In this document: piece after piece, positions 16,908-25,350 of the stretch
Layout: each line of letters begins with the position of its first letter
Numbering within the stretch: position 1 is the first letter of the stretch
DNA from: Afipia sp. 64-13
Lineage (GTDB): Bacteria > Pseudomonadota > Alphaproteobacteria > Rhizobiales > Xanthobacteraceae
DNA: 64,000 nt
Assembly: GCA_001897755.1 (NCBI GenBank)
Contig: MKUJ01000001.1
Span: 193,802-257,801 of the forward strand
Direction: 5' to 3'
Notes under the pieces: generated by a model
Told to the model about the DNA's origin: nothing
Databases searched by the model: none
What the model saw: the letters and a program-made list of their open reading frames with translations, nothing else
Program-made: the position numbers and the translations under genes

Positions 16908-16940
16908 AGCGGCTGCCTTCACCGGCAGCCGCTTTTTTTT
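16908..16940 (+). terminator. Rho-independent terminator after xsc
   Basis: Perfect 10-bp stem AGCGGCTGCC / GGCAGCCGCT, loop TTCACC, followed by seven T. It ends the xsc transcript just before the convergent LysR gene. Confidence 0.9.
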
Positions 16941-16945
16941 ATGGA

Positions 16946-17869
16946 TCATTTGTCCGCGAGAGCGGGCGAGGGGCCGCGCGCCGGTTTGTCGCCGAGCTGC
17001 GCGGCGATGTATTGCGCGAGTTGTTCGGCGGCGTCGGAAACGCCCTCGTGCTTGCGGTGCATGACAAGCTCGATCGGCGGCAGCTTCGGCAGCCCGTCGC
17101 TTTCGTCGAGGCAGCGCACGCCCGGCGTCACCGCGCAGCGCGGAAACACCGAGACCGCGAGCCCCGCGAGCACGGCGGCCTGCAGTCCGGCGATGCTGTC
17201 GCACACCGAGCGCACCGACCATTGCAGGCCGGCCGCGCCCAGCGCCTCCAGCGCGTGATGGCGATAGACGCTGCCCTGCGGCAGCACCGCCAGCGGCAGC
17301 GGTTTGCGCCGCTCCGGCTCGCTGCCCGCGCCCGCGACCCAGACCAGCGGTTCGAGGCGGACCAGTTCGCCGCGCCGGAATTCCGGCTGGTTGGTCATCA
17401 GCGCGATATCGATCTCGCCGCGCTCCAGCGCCGCATGCAGATGAATGCTGCGCGTGCAGCGAAGCTGGATCTCCACATTGGGATGGGAGCGCGAGAAACT
17501 GCCGAGCACATCGGGCAGGATGTAGGAGGCGTAGAGGTCGGGCGTGCCCAGCGTCACGTGGCCCGCGATATCCGGCGCGGCGAAGCGTTCGCGCGCTTCG
17601 TCGTTGAGCCGCAGCATGGCGCGGGCGAATTCGAGCAGCACCTCGCCGTCGCGGGTGAGGGACAAGTGGCGGCGGTTGCTGTCGAACAGCGTGTGGCCGA
17701 CGATTTCCTCGAGCCGCTTCATCTGATGCGTGACCGCGGGCTGGGTGCGGCCGACCCGTTTTCCGGCCGATGTCAGGCCGCCGGTGTCGACGATGGCGAC
17801 GAACGTTCGCAGCAGCGCGATGTCGAGGTCGTGGCTCAATGATAAATCCCGCGAATGATGACGATGCAC
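16946..17869 (-). CDS. LysR-family regulator of the sulfoacetate module
   Basis: 307 residues. N-terminal LysR helix-turn-helix (DIALLRTFVAIVDTGGLTSAGKRVGRTQPAVTHQMKRLEEIVGHTLFDSNRR, about residues 14-66) and a LysR substrate domain from about 95. Divergent from the MFS transporter at 18004, as expected for a local activator of the sau-like operon. Start may be the ATG at 17869 or a TTG about 11 codons downstream. A regulator called SauR is known beside sauSTU in Cupriavidus; equivalence is assumed from place only. Confidence 0.88.
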   Translation of the reverse strand: MHRHHSRDLSLSHDLDIALLRTFVAIVDTGGLTSAGKRVGRTQPAVTHQMKRLEEIVGHTLFDSNRRHLSLTRDGEVLLEFARAMLRLNDEARERFAAPDIAGHVTLGTPDLYASYILPDVLGSFSRSHPNVEIQLRCTRSIHLHAALERGEIDIALMTNQPEFRRGELVRLEPLVWVAGAGSEPERRKPLPLAVLPQGSVYRHHALEALGAAGLQWSVRSVCDSIAGLQAAVLAGLAVSVFPRCAVTPGVRCLDESDGLPKLPPIELVMHRKHEGVSDAAEQLAQYIAAQLGDKPARGPSPALADK

Positions 17870-18003
17870 ATTATCAATTTCGTTGTGGGAAGGGCAGCCT
17901 ATAGCATGCCGAAAAACAAGATCCTGCCAGACCTCGAAAAACCGGACAAAGAGCCGGTGGCTGGCAGAAAAATCAAATCGGGATGAAACGATCGGGAGGG
18001 TTT

Positions 18004-19290
18004 ATGACGGTCATGCGGAACCAGGCGAGCCGGCTCGTCCTGTTGATCATCTGTCTTATGTATCTCATCTTCTACGTCGATCGGGTGAACATCTCGACGG
18101 CCGCGCCGATCATGCAGAAGGACCTCGGGCTGACCGCGACCCAGCTCGGCATCGCGTTTTCCGCCTTCGCCTATCCTTACGCCTTCTTCCAGATTGCGGG
18201 CGGCTGGCTCGGCGACCGGCTCGGGCCGCGCACCACGCTGGCGCTGTGTGCGGTGCTGGTCGGCATCTCCACCATCTGGACCGGCATGGTCGGCGGCCTC
18301 GCGGCGCTGTTCATGTCGCGCCTCGTCCTCGGCATCGGCGAGGGTCCGGCCTTTCCGACCGCGACGCGCGCGCTGTCGAACTGGATGCGGCCCGACCAGC
18401 GCGCCTTTGCGCAGGGCATCACCCACGCCTTCTCGCGGTTCGGCAATGCCGCGACGCCGCCTCTGATCGCGGCCATCGTGGTCGCGTTCTCCTGGCGCGA
18501 TTCCTTCTATTTTCTCGGTGTCGTCAGCATTTTGTGGGCCGTGGTGTGGTTCGTCCATTTCCGCAACGATCCGCGCGAGCATTCGGCGATCACCCCGGCG
18601 GAGCTCGACGGCCTGCCGCCGGCCACGGTGGTCGCCACCCGCAAATCGGTGCCGTGGAGTCCGCTGCTCAAGCGCATCCTGCCGGTGACGTTGACCGATT
18701 TCTGCTATGGCTGGATTCTGTGGCTGTATCTCAACTGGCTGCCGTCCTTCTTCCTTCATGAGTACAACATGAACATCAAGAAGTCGGCGCTGTTTGCCGC
18801 AGGCGTGTTCTTCGCCGGTGTGGTCGGCGACACCGTCGGCGGCCTGCTCAGCGATCGCATCCTGAAAAAGACCGGCGATGTCGGCAAGGCCCGGGTCAGC
18901 GTCATCGTCCTTGGCTTCCTCGGCTCGTTCTGCTTCATGTTGCCGATCGTGTTCGTTCATGATCTGACCATCGTATCGGCCTGCCTCAGCGCCGCGTTCT
19001 TCTTCGCCGAACTGATCGTGGCGCCGATCTGGGCGATCCCGATGGACATCGCGCCGGAATATTCCGGCAGTGCCAGCGGGTTCATGAATTTCGGGTTCGG
19101 CATGGCAGGCATCATCTCGCCGGTCGTGTTCGGCTATGCGATCGACCTGACCGGGCGGTGGGACGTGCCGTTTATCGGCTCGCTTGCCTTCCTGCTGATC
19201 GGTGCGATGCTGGCGCTGACATGCAAGCCGGGCAAGCGGTTCGTCGATCGACGCCAGAGCGGCGCGGTGCCGAACGCGACGCCGGCCTGA
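18004..19290 (+). CDS. sauU: MFS anion:cation symporter, probable sulfoacetate importer (SauU-like)
   Basis: 428 residues with about 12 membrane segments. MFS of the ACS type: YLIFYVDRVNISTAAPIMQKDLGLTATQLGIAFSAFAYPYAFFQIAGG in helices 1-2, GWLGDRLGPRTTLALCAV in loop 2-3, and a weaker repeat GGLLSDRILKKTGDVGKAR in the second half. ATG 18004 is preferred over 17983 because GGGAGG stands 4 bases before it. Family members carry tartrate, glucarate, phthalate and similar acids; with SauS and a CoA ligase downstream, sulfoacetate is likely. Confidence 0.8.
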   Translation: MTVMRNQASRLVLLIICLMYLIFYVDRVNISTAAPIMQKDLGLTATQLGIAFSAFAYPYAFFQIAGGWLGDRLGPRTTLALCAVLVGISTIWTGMVGGLAALFMSRLVLGIGEGPAFPTATRALSNWMRPDQRAFAQGITHAFSRFGNAATPPLIAAIVVAFSWRDSFYFLGVVSILWAVVWFVHFRNDPREHSAITPAELDGLPPATVVATRKSVPWSPLLKRILPVTLTDFCYGWILWLYLNWLPSFFLHEYNMNIKKSALFAAGVFFAGVVGDTVGGLLSDRILKKTGDVGKARVSVIVLGFLGSFCFMLPIVFVHDLTIVSACLSAAFFFAELIVAPIWAIPMDIAPEYSGSASGFMNFGFGMAGIISPVVFGYAIDLTGRWDVPFIGSLAFLLIGAMLALTCKPGKRFVDRRQSGAVPNATPA

Positions 19291-19360
19291 ACGAATAACG
19301 CTCCGCATCGCGCCGGAAATCCGGTTCGATGCGGACATCACTTGAGGAATGGAGCGAGCT

Positions 19361-20788
19361 ATGAGTGCTGTTGTGGAAATGAAAAGCGCGGCTTCGGACG
19401 CGCAGGTGATCGCCGCCGATCTGATGCGCAGTGCCCGCGCGGCGCAGGAGGTGTTCGCCGAGGCCGATCAGGCCCGCGTCGACGAGGCGGTGCGCGCGAT
19501 CGCCTGGTCGCTCTACAAACCCGAGCACGCCAAAAAGCTCGCCGAACTCGCGGTGCAGGACACCGGCCTCGGCAACGTCCCCGACAAGATCATCAAGAAG
19601 CAGCGCAAGACCTTCGGCGCGCTGCGCGACCTGCTGCGCGTCAAGTCGGTCGGCGAGATCGAGCGCGACGACAAGAAGGGCATCGTCAAGTTCGCCAAAC
19701 CGATGGGCGTCATCGGCGCGATCACGCCCTCGACCAATCCGGGCGCGACCCCGGTCAACAAGGCGCTGCTCGCGCTCAAGGGCCGCAACGCCATCATCGT
19801 CGCGCCGTCGCCGCTCGGCTACCGCACCACCGAGCTGGTGGTGAACTTCATGCGCGACGCGCTGACCCAGATCGGCCTGCCGGCGGACCTCGTGCAGATT
19901 CTGCCCTCGCCGGTCACCAAGGAAAGCACGCAGGCGTTGATGGAGGCGGTGGACCTCGTCGTCGTCACCGGCTCGCAGGACAACGTGCGTCGCGCCTATC
20001 GTAGCGGCACTCCGGCGATCGGCGTCGGCGCCGGCAACGTTCCGGTGATCATCGACGAGACCGCCGATCTCGATGCCGCCGCGGAAAAAATTCGCGACTC
20101 CAAGATTTTCGACAACGCCACCTCGTGCTCGTCGGAGAACGCCGTGGTGATCGTCGATGCGGTCTATGACCAGGCCATCGAGGCCCTGAAGCGGGCCGGC
20201 GGCTATCTCGCCAATGCCGAGCAGAAGGCGAAGATCCAGAGTGAATTGTGGAAGAACGGCAAGCTCAACCGTCATCTGATCGCACGCGACATGGACGTGC
20301 TGGTGAACGGCTTCGAACTGCCGGCCGAGGTGGCGTCCTCGAAGTTCATCATGGCCGAGGAGACCGGGATCGGCCGCGAGTATCCGCTGTCGGGCGAGAA
20401 ACTCGCGCTGGTGTTGACGGTCTATCGCGCCTCCGACTTCCAGGCCGCCAAGCAGACCATTCGCAAGATTCTGGACTTCCAGGGCCGCGGTCACTCGATG
20501 GGCCTGCATACCACCAACATGGCGCGGGCCCGCGAGCTTGCGGAAGAACTTCCGGTGGTGCGCGTGCTGGTGAACTTCGCCCACACCTTCGGCAATGGCG
20601 GCGGCTTCAACAGCGGCCTCGAATTCACCCTGACCATGGGCTGCGGCTCCTGGCAGAAGAACAGCATCTCGGAGAACCTGAACTACAAGCACTTCCTCAA
20701 CATCACCCATCTTGTCGTGCCGATCCCGGAGGACAAGCCGTCGGAGGAAGAGCTGTTCGGGCCGCACTGGAAGAAATACGGGCAATAG
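19361..20788 (+). CDS. sauS: Acylating aldehyde dehydrogenase, probable sulfoacetaldehyde dehydrogenase (SauS-like)
   Basis: 475 residues. CoA-acylating aldehyde dehydrogenase of the AdhE-N/EutE type: Rossmann blocks GVIGAITPSTNPGATPVNKAL (about 115-135) and VVTGSQDNVRRAYRSGTPAIGVGAGNVPVIID, and the catalytic cysteine in KIFDNATSCSSENAVV (about 250). It would reduce sulfoacetyl-CoA to sulfoacetaldehyde and CoA, feeding Xsc. ATG 19361 is preferred over 19349 for the GGAGCGAG site before it. Ten bases separate it from the ligase beta gene, making one operon. Other short acyl-CoA substrates cannot be excluded. Confidence 0.82.
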   Translation: MSAVVEMKSAASDAQVIAADLMRSARAAQEVFAEADQARVDEAVRAIAWSLYKPEHAKKLAELAVQDTGLGNVPDKIIKKQRKTFGALRDLLRVKSVGEIERDDKKGIVKFAKPMGVIGAITPSTNPGATPVNKALLALKGRNAIIVAPSPLGYRTTELVVNFMRDALTQIGLPADLVQILPSPVTKESTQALMEAVDLVVVTGSQDNVRRAYRSGTPAIGVGAGNVPVIIDETADLDAAAEKIRDSKIFDNATSCSSENAVVIVDAVYDQAIEALKRAGGYLANAEQKAKIQSELWKNGKLNRHLIARDMDVLVNGFELPAEVASSKFIMAEETGIGREYPLSGEKLALVLTVYRASDFQAAKQTIRKILDFQGRGHSMGLHTTNMARARELAEELPVVRVLVNFAHTFGNGGGFNSGLEFTLTMGCGSWQKNSISENLNYKHFLNITHLVVPIPEDKPSEEELFGPHWKKYGQ

Positions 20789-20798
20789 GACGAACGAC

Positions 20799-21926
20799 AT
20801 GAATCTCGAGGAATACGCAGCCAAGCAGCATGTGCTGGCGCCGGCCGGCGTTCCGATTCCGAAAGGAATGGTCTGCAGCACGCCGGAACAGGCTTATCAG
20901 GCGGTTGCCGGCATCGGCCCTTCGGTGGTGAAGGCGCAGGTGCCGACCGGCAAGCGCGGCAAGTCCGGCGGCATCAAGATGGCCGACACGCCGGATGAGG
21001 GCGCCGACGCCGCGCGCGGCATTATCGGCATGTCGATCGCGGGCAACCGCGTCGAGCGGGTGCTGATCGAGCAGCGTTGCCCGATCGAGCGCGAGCTCTA
21101 TGCGGCGGTGCTGGTCGACGTGGTCAGCCGCGCACCTCTGGTGCTGTTCTCCACCGAGGGCGGCATGGACATTGAGGAGGTCGCCGAGCGCACGCCCGAC
21201 GCGATCCGCCGTCATATCGTCGATGTCAGCAAGGGCTTCGCCAAGGCCGATGCCACCGCGCTGCTCAAAGGGCTGGATCTCGGCTCCTCGAGCGATGCCG
21301 TCGCCGACGTGCTGGTCAAGCTCTACGAGGTGTTCCGGTCGAGGGATGCCGAATTGGTCGAGATCAATCCGCTGGCGCTGCTCAAGGGCGGCGATGTGGT
21401 GGCGCTCGACTGCAAGTTCTCGCTCGACGACGCGTCCGCCATGCGTCAGCCGGATCTGGCCAAGGTGGCCTCGCCGCCGAAGCTGACGGCGCTGGAGGAA
21501 CGCGCCGCGGTGCATGGCCTCAAGTTCATCCAGCTTGACGGCAATGTCGGTCTGCTCGCCAACGGCGCGGGCCTGACCATGACCACGATGGACGTGATCG
21601 ATCATTTCGGCGGCCGTCCGGCCAACTTCCTCGAGATCGGCGGCGAGGCCTACACCAAGGCCGAAGTCGCGCTCGATATCGTGCTGTCCAATCCCGGCGT
21701 AAAAAGCCTGGTCGTCAATTTCTGCGGCGCGTTCGCGCGCACCGACGTGATGGCGGACGGCGTGGTCAAGGCGTGGGAGACGCTGAAGCCGAAGGTGCCG
21801 GTGTTCTTCTCGATCCACGGCACCGGCGAGGACGAAGCCGTCAAGCTGGTGCGCGAGCGGCTTGGCATTGAACCCTATGATCTCATGGAAGACGCCGTGA
21901 AGGCGGCTGTCGAGGCGGCACAATGA
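20799..21926 (+). CDS. ADP-forming acyl-CoA ligase beta subunit (SucC-like), probable sulfoacetate-CoA ligase
   Basis: 375 residues. ATP-grasp domain at the N-terminus (EYAAKQHVLAPAGVPIPKGMVCSTPEQA, VKAQVPTGKRGKSGGIKMADTPDEG, VLIEQRCPIERELYAAVLVD) and ligase-CoA domain at the C-terminus (NGAGLTMTTMDVIDHFGGRPANFLEIGGEA). With the alpha subunit, whose ATG lies inside its stop (ATGA overlap), it would activate a carboxylate with ATP and CoA. Succinyl- or malyl-CoA ligase is the nearest general family; context with SauS and Xsc suggests sulfoacetate. In Cupriavidus the job is done by an unrelated AMP-forming SauT. Confidence 0.8.
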   Translation: MNLEEYAAKQHVLAPAGVPIPKGMVCSTPEQAYQAVAGIGPSVVKAQVPTGKRGKSGGIKMADTPDEGADAARGIIGMSIAGNRVERVLIEQRCPIERELYAAVLVDVVSRAPLVLFSTEGGMDIEEVAERTPDAIRRHIVDVSKGFAKADATALLKGLDLGSSSDAVADVLVKLYEVFRSRDAELVEINPLALLKGGDVVALDCKFSLDDASAMRQPDLAKVASPPKLTALEERAAVHGLKFIQLDGNVGLLANGAGLTMTTMDVIDHFGGRPANFLEIGGEAYTKAEVALDIVLSNPGVKSLVVNFCGAFARTDVMADGVVKAWETLKPKVPVFFSIHGTGEDEAVKLVRERLGIEPYDLMEDAVKAAVEAAQ

Positions 21927-22798
21927 TCTATCGACGTGGTCAAAAAGTCCTGGTTCAGGGCATCACCGGCAAGCAGGGCACCTTCTGGACCGAGAAGATG
22001 ATGGAGATGGGCACCGATGTGGTGGCCGGCGTCAATCCTAAGCGCGCCGGCGAAACCACGCTCGGCGTGCCGATTTTCGCATCGGCGGTCGAGGCGGCGA
22101 AGCACACGCATTGCGACGTGTCGGTCATCTTCATTCCGCCGAGCATGGCCAAGGATGCGATGATCGACGCGATCGATGCCGGTGTCGGCACCATCGTGGC
22201 GCTGACCGAGCACATCCCAGGCCATGACGTGCTGGAGATTTTCGCCCGGCAGAAGAATTCGGGCAGCCGCATCGTCGGGCCGAACACGGCGGGTATCGTC
22301 ACCCCCGGCGAAGGCTTCGTCGGCATCATGCCGGGCCACAACCCGAACATCTTCCAGCCCGGCAGTGTCGGCGTGATCTCGCGCTCGGGCAGCCTCGGAA
22401 CATTGATGTGCCTCAATCTGACCCGCGCCGGGCTCGGCCAGTCGGCCTTCATCGGCATCGGCGGCGATCCGATCATCGGCACCACCACGCGCGATGCGCT
22501 GGAGGCGCTCGATCGCGACGAGCGCACCACGCGCATCGTGCTGGTCGGCGAGATCGGCGGCGCGATGGAAGAAGATGCGGCGGAATATGCCCGCGGCATG
22601 AAGAAGCCGATCGTCTCCTTCATCGCCGGCCGTTCCTCGCCGCCGGACAAGAAGATGGGCCATGCCGGCGCCATCGTCACCGGTGGTCGTGGCGGCTATG
22701 CGACAAAACGCGCGGCGCTCGAAAAAGCCGGCGTGCGCGTCGCCGATACCCCGGCGCAGGTCGCCGAATATCTCGCGGATGCGGCCGTGCCGGCTTGA
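21923..22798 (+). CDS. ADP-forming acyl-CoA ligase alpha subunit (SucD-like)
   Basis: 291 residues. CoA-binding Rossmann domain (KVLVQGITGKQGTFWTEKMMEMG, residues 8-30), then GPNTAGIVTPGE and the ligase domain with GVISRSGSLGTLM. The phosphohistidine is the H of KMGHAGAIVTGG (about 250). It carries the phospho intermediate and binds CoA. The 4-base overlap with the beta gene ensures equal synthesis. It is the last gene of the sulfoacetate operon, followed by a strong hairpin. Confidence 0.85.
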   Translation: MIYRRGQKVLVQGITGKQGTFWTEKMMEMGTDVVAGVNPKRAGETTLGVPIFASAVEAAKHTHCDVSVIFIPPSMAKDAMIDAIDAGVGTIVALTEHIPGHDVLEIFARQKNSGSRIVGPNTAGIVTPGEGFVGIMPGHNPNIFQPGSVGVISRSGSLGTLMCLNLTRAGLGQSAFIGIGGDPIIGTTTRDALEALDRDERTTRIVLVGEIGGAMEEDAAEYARGMKKPIVSFIAGRSSPPDKKMGHAGAIVTGGRGGYATKRAALEKAGVRVADTPAQVAEYLADAAVPA

Positions 22799-23157
22799 TC
22801 CGGACTCTCAAATCGGCATCGGGCGCATGTTGCCGGCCCGATGCCGATCCGTGATTTCTCTTTATTCTCTGTAAGTAAGCGTTTTCGAACGACTTGCTGG
22901 TTGCGGCGCGCGTTTGTCGGCGCGCGCTTTCGCATTGCCGCATTTTAGTGAGCCGTTCGCATCCGCGTGCGTCCTGCGGCGAGCCCTGCGCTGCGCGCCT
23001 CAGCGGTACGATGTTAACTTAAGCTTTCCCAATTCGTGTCTAGCATTGCACGGCGGCTGGTTGACCGCGCTGTATTCATTGGAAAATGAGGCTGGTCCTC
23101 ATCTTCAAACCCAAGCCCTCCTCGCGAACATCGCGCTGACTTGTTGAAGGGACTGAC
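22799..23157. other. Non-coding spacer before the chemoreceptor gene
   Basis: It starts with the terminator at 22812-22848, then has a degenerate copy of the GCGTTTTCGA element (about 22877-22895). After about 23005 the base composition becomes AT-richer (GTTAACTTAAGC), suggesting the chemoreceptor promoter. A short open frame here shows no recognisable features. Confidence 0.5.
22812..22848 (+). terminator. Rho-independent terminator after the sulfoacetate operon
   Basis: Perfect 13-bp stem ATCGGCATCGGGC / GCCCGATGCCGAT with an 11-base loop, followed within 8 bases by a T-rich run (TTTCTCTTTATTCT). Confidence 0.8.
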
Positions 23158-24945
23158 ATGCTCCGTTGGATCAAGAAAGAGAAGACGCCTGGCTGGATCA
23201 AGAAGATGAAAGTTCCCGGCTGGATGAAGAGGCTGAACATCTTCTTCTGGGTGAAGCATGTCGGCGTCTCCTGGAAGGTGCAGATCGGTCCTGCGTTCCT
23301 GATCGCTTCTCTGGTCGGTCTTGGCATGTATTCGCTGAACACGCTGCAGACCAATCAGATGGCCGCCGACGATCTGATGTCGGGCGCCGTGCGTCAGGCG
23401 GAGCTTCTCAACGATCTCACCACCATGACCTGGGCGGCGCATGCCAACCTGTATCGTCTGGTCGGCACCGCCGCGAGCGACAAGGATGCGAAGAAGGTGC
23501 AGGGCTACGCGCTGGATTCCACAGCGTCGCTCGGCCGTGTCGCCGATGCAGTGATGGCGCTGGAAACGGTGCCCGCGTCGCGCTCGGCGGTGAAAAGCGA
23601 GGATATGACGAAGCTGAAGGAGGCTGTTGCGAGCTACATCGCGAAGGCCAAGGATGCCGTCAGCAAAACCAGCGAGGCCGGCACAGATCCTGAGCTTCTC
23701 AAGGGCGTCGAGAGCCAGTTCTCGGCCGTGTCGCGTCTTGCCGAAGACCTGATGTCGACCAGCAGCACGCAGAAGAGCATGGAGATCGGCAATTCCCAGC
23801 TTCGGCTCGAGGAACAGCAGGAGACCCTGAAGGCGGTGCTCGCCGTGGTGGCGGTGATCGGCTTCCTGTTCTCGTTCGGCATCGGCCGCAGCATTGCGAG
23901 TCCGGTGGTGGCGATGACCCGTGCCATGCGCAAACTTGCCGCCGGCGATCTGTCGGTGCAGTTGCCGGGCCTTGAGCGTCGCGACGAAGTCGGCCAGATG
24001 GCCCGCGCGGTGGAGGAATTCAAGGTGCAGGCGACGGCCAAGGCCGAGCAGGAGGCCGCCGAGCGCGAGGTCAAGAACCGCGAGCTCGCCGCCAGCCGCA
24101 AGGCCGAACTGTATGACCTGGCCGAGCGTTTCGAGAGCGCCGTCGGCAGCATCATCGAAAACGTCAGCTCGGCGTCGAGCGATCTGGAGAATTCGGCGGT
24201 CGTGCTGACCGAGAGCAGCGCGGCGACCCAGGAATTGAGCGCTGTGGTGGCGAGCGCGTCGGAAGAGACCTCGAACAACGTGCAGTCGGTGGCATCCGCC
24301 ACCGAGGAAATGGCGGCGTCGGTCAGCGAAATCGGCCGTCAGGTTCACGATTCCAACCGCATCGCGTCCGAAGCGGTGACGCAGGCCGAACAGACCGACG
24401 CGCGTATGGTTGCGTTGTCGGAGGCGGCGAGCCGGATCGGCGATGTCACCATGCTGATCACCACCATCGCGGGGCAGACCAACCTGCTTGCGCTCAACGC
24501 CACCATCGAGGCGGCGCGCGCGGGGGAGGCCGGCCGCGGCTTCGCCATCGTAGCGCAGGAGGTCAAGGCGCTGGCGGCGCAGACCACCAAGGCGACGCAC
24601 GAGATCAGCACCCAGATCGCGTCGATGCAGGAAGCGACTCAGGAATCGGTCGTGGCGATCAAGGAGATCAGCGGCACCATCACCCGCGTCTCGGAGATCG
24701 CATCGATCATCGCCGCCTCCGTCGAGCAGCAGGGCGCGGCGACCCAGGAGATTTCCAGCAACGTGCAGCAGGCGGCGGTCGGCACCAGCCGCGTCGCCAC
24801 CTCGATCGCCGATGTGCATCGCAGCGCGGGCGACACCGGGTCGGCGTCCTCGCAGGTGCTGTCGGCGGCGCAGATGCTCTCGAACGAGAACAAGCGCCTC
24901 AAGAGCGAGGTGGAGAAGTTCCTGGAGACGGTGCGGGCGGCTTAA
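23158..24945 (+). CDS. Methyl-accepting chemotaxis protein with cationic N-terminus
   Basis: 595 residues. Before the first membrane segment (about 41-58) lie some 40 residues with three spaced copies of a W-[IM]-K-[KR] unit: WIKKEK, WIKKMK, WMKRLN. A periplasmic four-helix-like sensing region (about 60-220, many small polar helices) leads to membrane segment 2 (about 223-242), a HAMP domain ([28 protein letters not shown]) and the signalling hairpin with the highly conserved core [35 protein letters not shown] cut here in two: [20 protein letters not shown] then [17 protein letters not shown]. No C-terminal CheR/CheB tether. It probably reports to CheA; ligand unknown. Confidence 0.93.
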   Translation: MLRWIKKEKTPGWIKKMKVPGWMKRLNIFFWVKHVGVSWKVQIGPAFLIASLVGLGMYSLNTLQTNQMAADDLMSGAVRQAELLNDLTTMTWAAHANLYRLVGTAASDKDAKKVQGYALDSTASLGRVADAVMALETVPASRSAVKSEDMTKLKEAVASYIAKAKDAVSKTSEAGTDPELLKGVESQFSAVSRLAEDLMSTSSTQKSMEIGNSQLRLEEQQETLKAVLAVVAVIGFLFSFGIGRSIASPVVAMTRAMRKLAAGDLSVQLPGLERRDEVGQMARAVEEFKVQATAKAEQEAAEREVKNRELAASRKAELYDLAERFESAVGSIIENVSSASSDLENSAVVLTESSAATQELSAVVASASEETSNNVQSVASATEEMAASVSEIGRQVHDSNRIASEAVTQAEQTDARMVALSEAASRIGDVTMLITTIAGQTNLLALNATIEAARAGEAGRGFAIVAQEVKALAAQTTKATHEISTQIASMQEATQESVVAIKEISGTITRVSEIASIIAASVEQQGAATQEISSNVQQAAVGTSRVATSIADVHRSAGDTGSASSQVLSAAQMLSNENKRLKSEVEKFLETVRAA

Positions 24946-24952
24946 ACAGAAC

Positions 24953-25028
24953 GTGTCATTGCCGGGCTTGACCCGGCAATCTATCAACTTGAAAAGATGG
25001 ATGCGCGGATCAAGTCCGCGCATGACGG
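24953..25028. repeat. Palindromic repeat unit, family B copy 1
   Basis: GTCATTGCCGGGCTTGACC at the left is answered by GCGGATCAAGTCCGC and CATGAC at the right; the unit begins TGTCATTGCCGGG and ends GCGCATGACG. Such units carry nested GC hairpins. Confidence 0.65.
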
Positions 25029-25084
25029 ACTGCGGAAATCGCTACGCCAACGCGCACGAGCGCGCGGATATGTTTGGTCAAATC

Positions 25085-25173
25085 CGTCATGCCCGGCCTT
25101 GTGCCGGGCATCCACGTCTTGAAACACCGCCAGTTCAAAAACGTGGATGGCCGGGACAAGCCCGGCCATGACG
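25085..25173. repeat. Palindromic repeat unit, family B copy 2
   Basis: Outer arms CGTCATGCCCGGCC and GCCCGGCCATGACG, with inner hairpin ATCCACGT / ACGTGGAT. It is clearly related to copy 1, in line with mobile hairpin elements of the Bradyrhizobium group. Confidence 0.7.
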
Positions 25174-25182
25174 ATAGTTCTC

Positions 25183-25343
25183 CTCCGGTCGTCCCGGCGC
25201 AAGCCGGGACCCGTATTCCCTGCCGCTACTTTTGAAATGACAAGTTCGGCGTCTCTATCGAAAGGCCGGTGGTGAAGGATCCCAGTCGGAGCCCGTTATC
25301 GGACGGCGCTTGGCGCCGATCCGTTGGCCGGGATGACCAATCG
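25183..25343. repeat. Dispersed repeat, family C copy 1
   Basis: It begins CTCCGGTCGTCCCGGCGCA, runs through CCGGGACCCGTATTCCCTG and CTACTTTTGAAATGA, and ends near CCGGGATGACC. The first 100 bases are shared almost unchanged with 31016-31132, about 5.8 kb away and also next to a gene end. Confidence 0.75.
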
Positions 25344-25350
25344 GCGAGCC

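Larger units (their letters stand above)
24946..25350. other. Non-coding spacer filled with dispersed hairpin repeats
   Basis: About 400 bases without a gene between the chemoreceptor and the convergent bioA. It consists of three adjacent palindromic units (24953-25028, 25085-25173, 25183-25343), listed separately. Confidence 0.7.

Noticed and set aside
22914..23147. 77-codon open frame before the chemoreceptor gene
   Set aside because: No ribosome site or protein-like pattern; sits in the terminator/promoter spacer.
24953..25343. Possible CRISPR array
   Set aside because: The repeated units are unequal palindromes without equal spacers, and no cas genes are near; they fit dispersed hairpin repeats.
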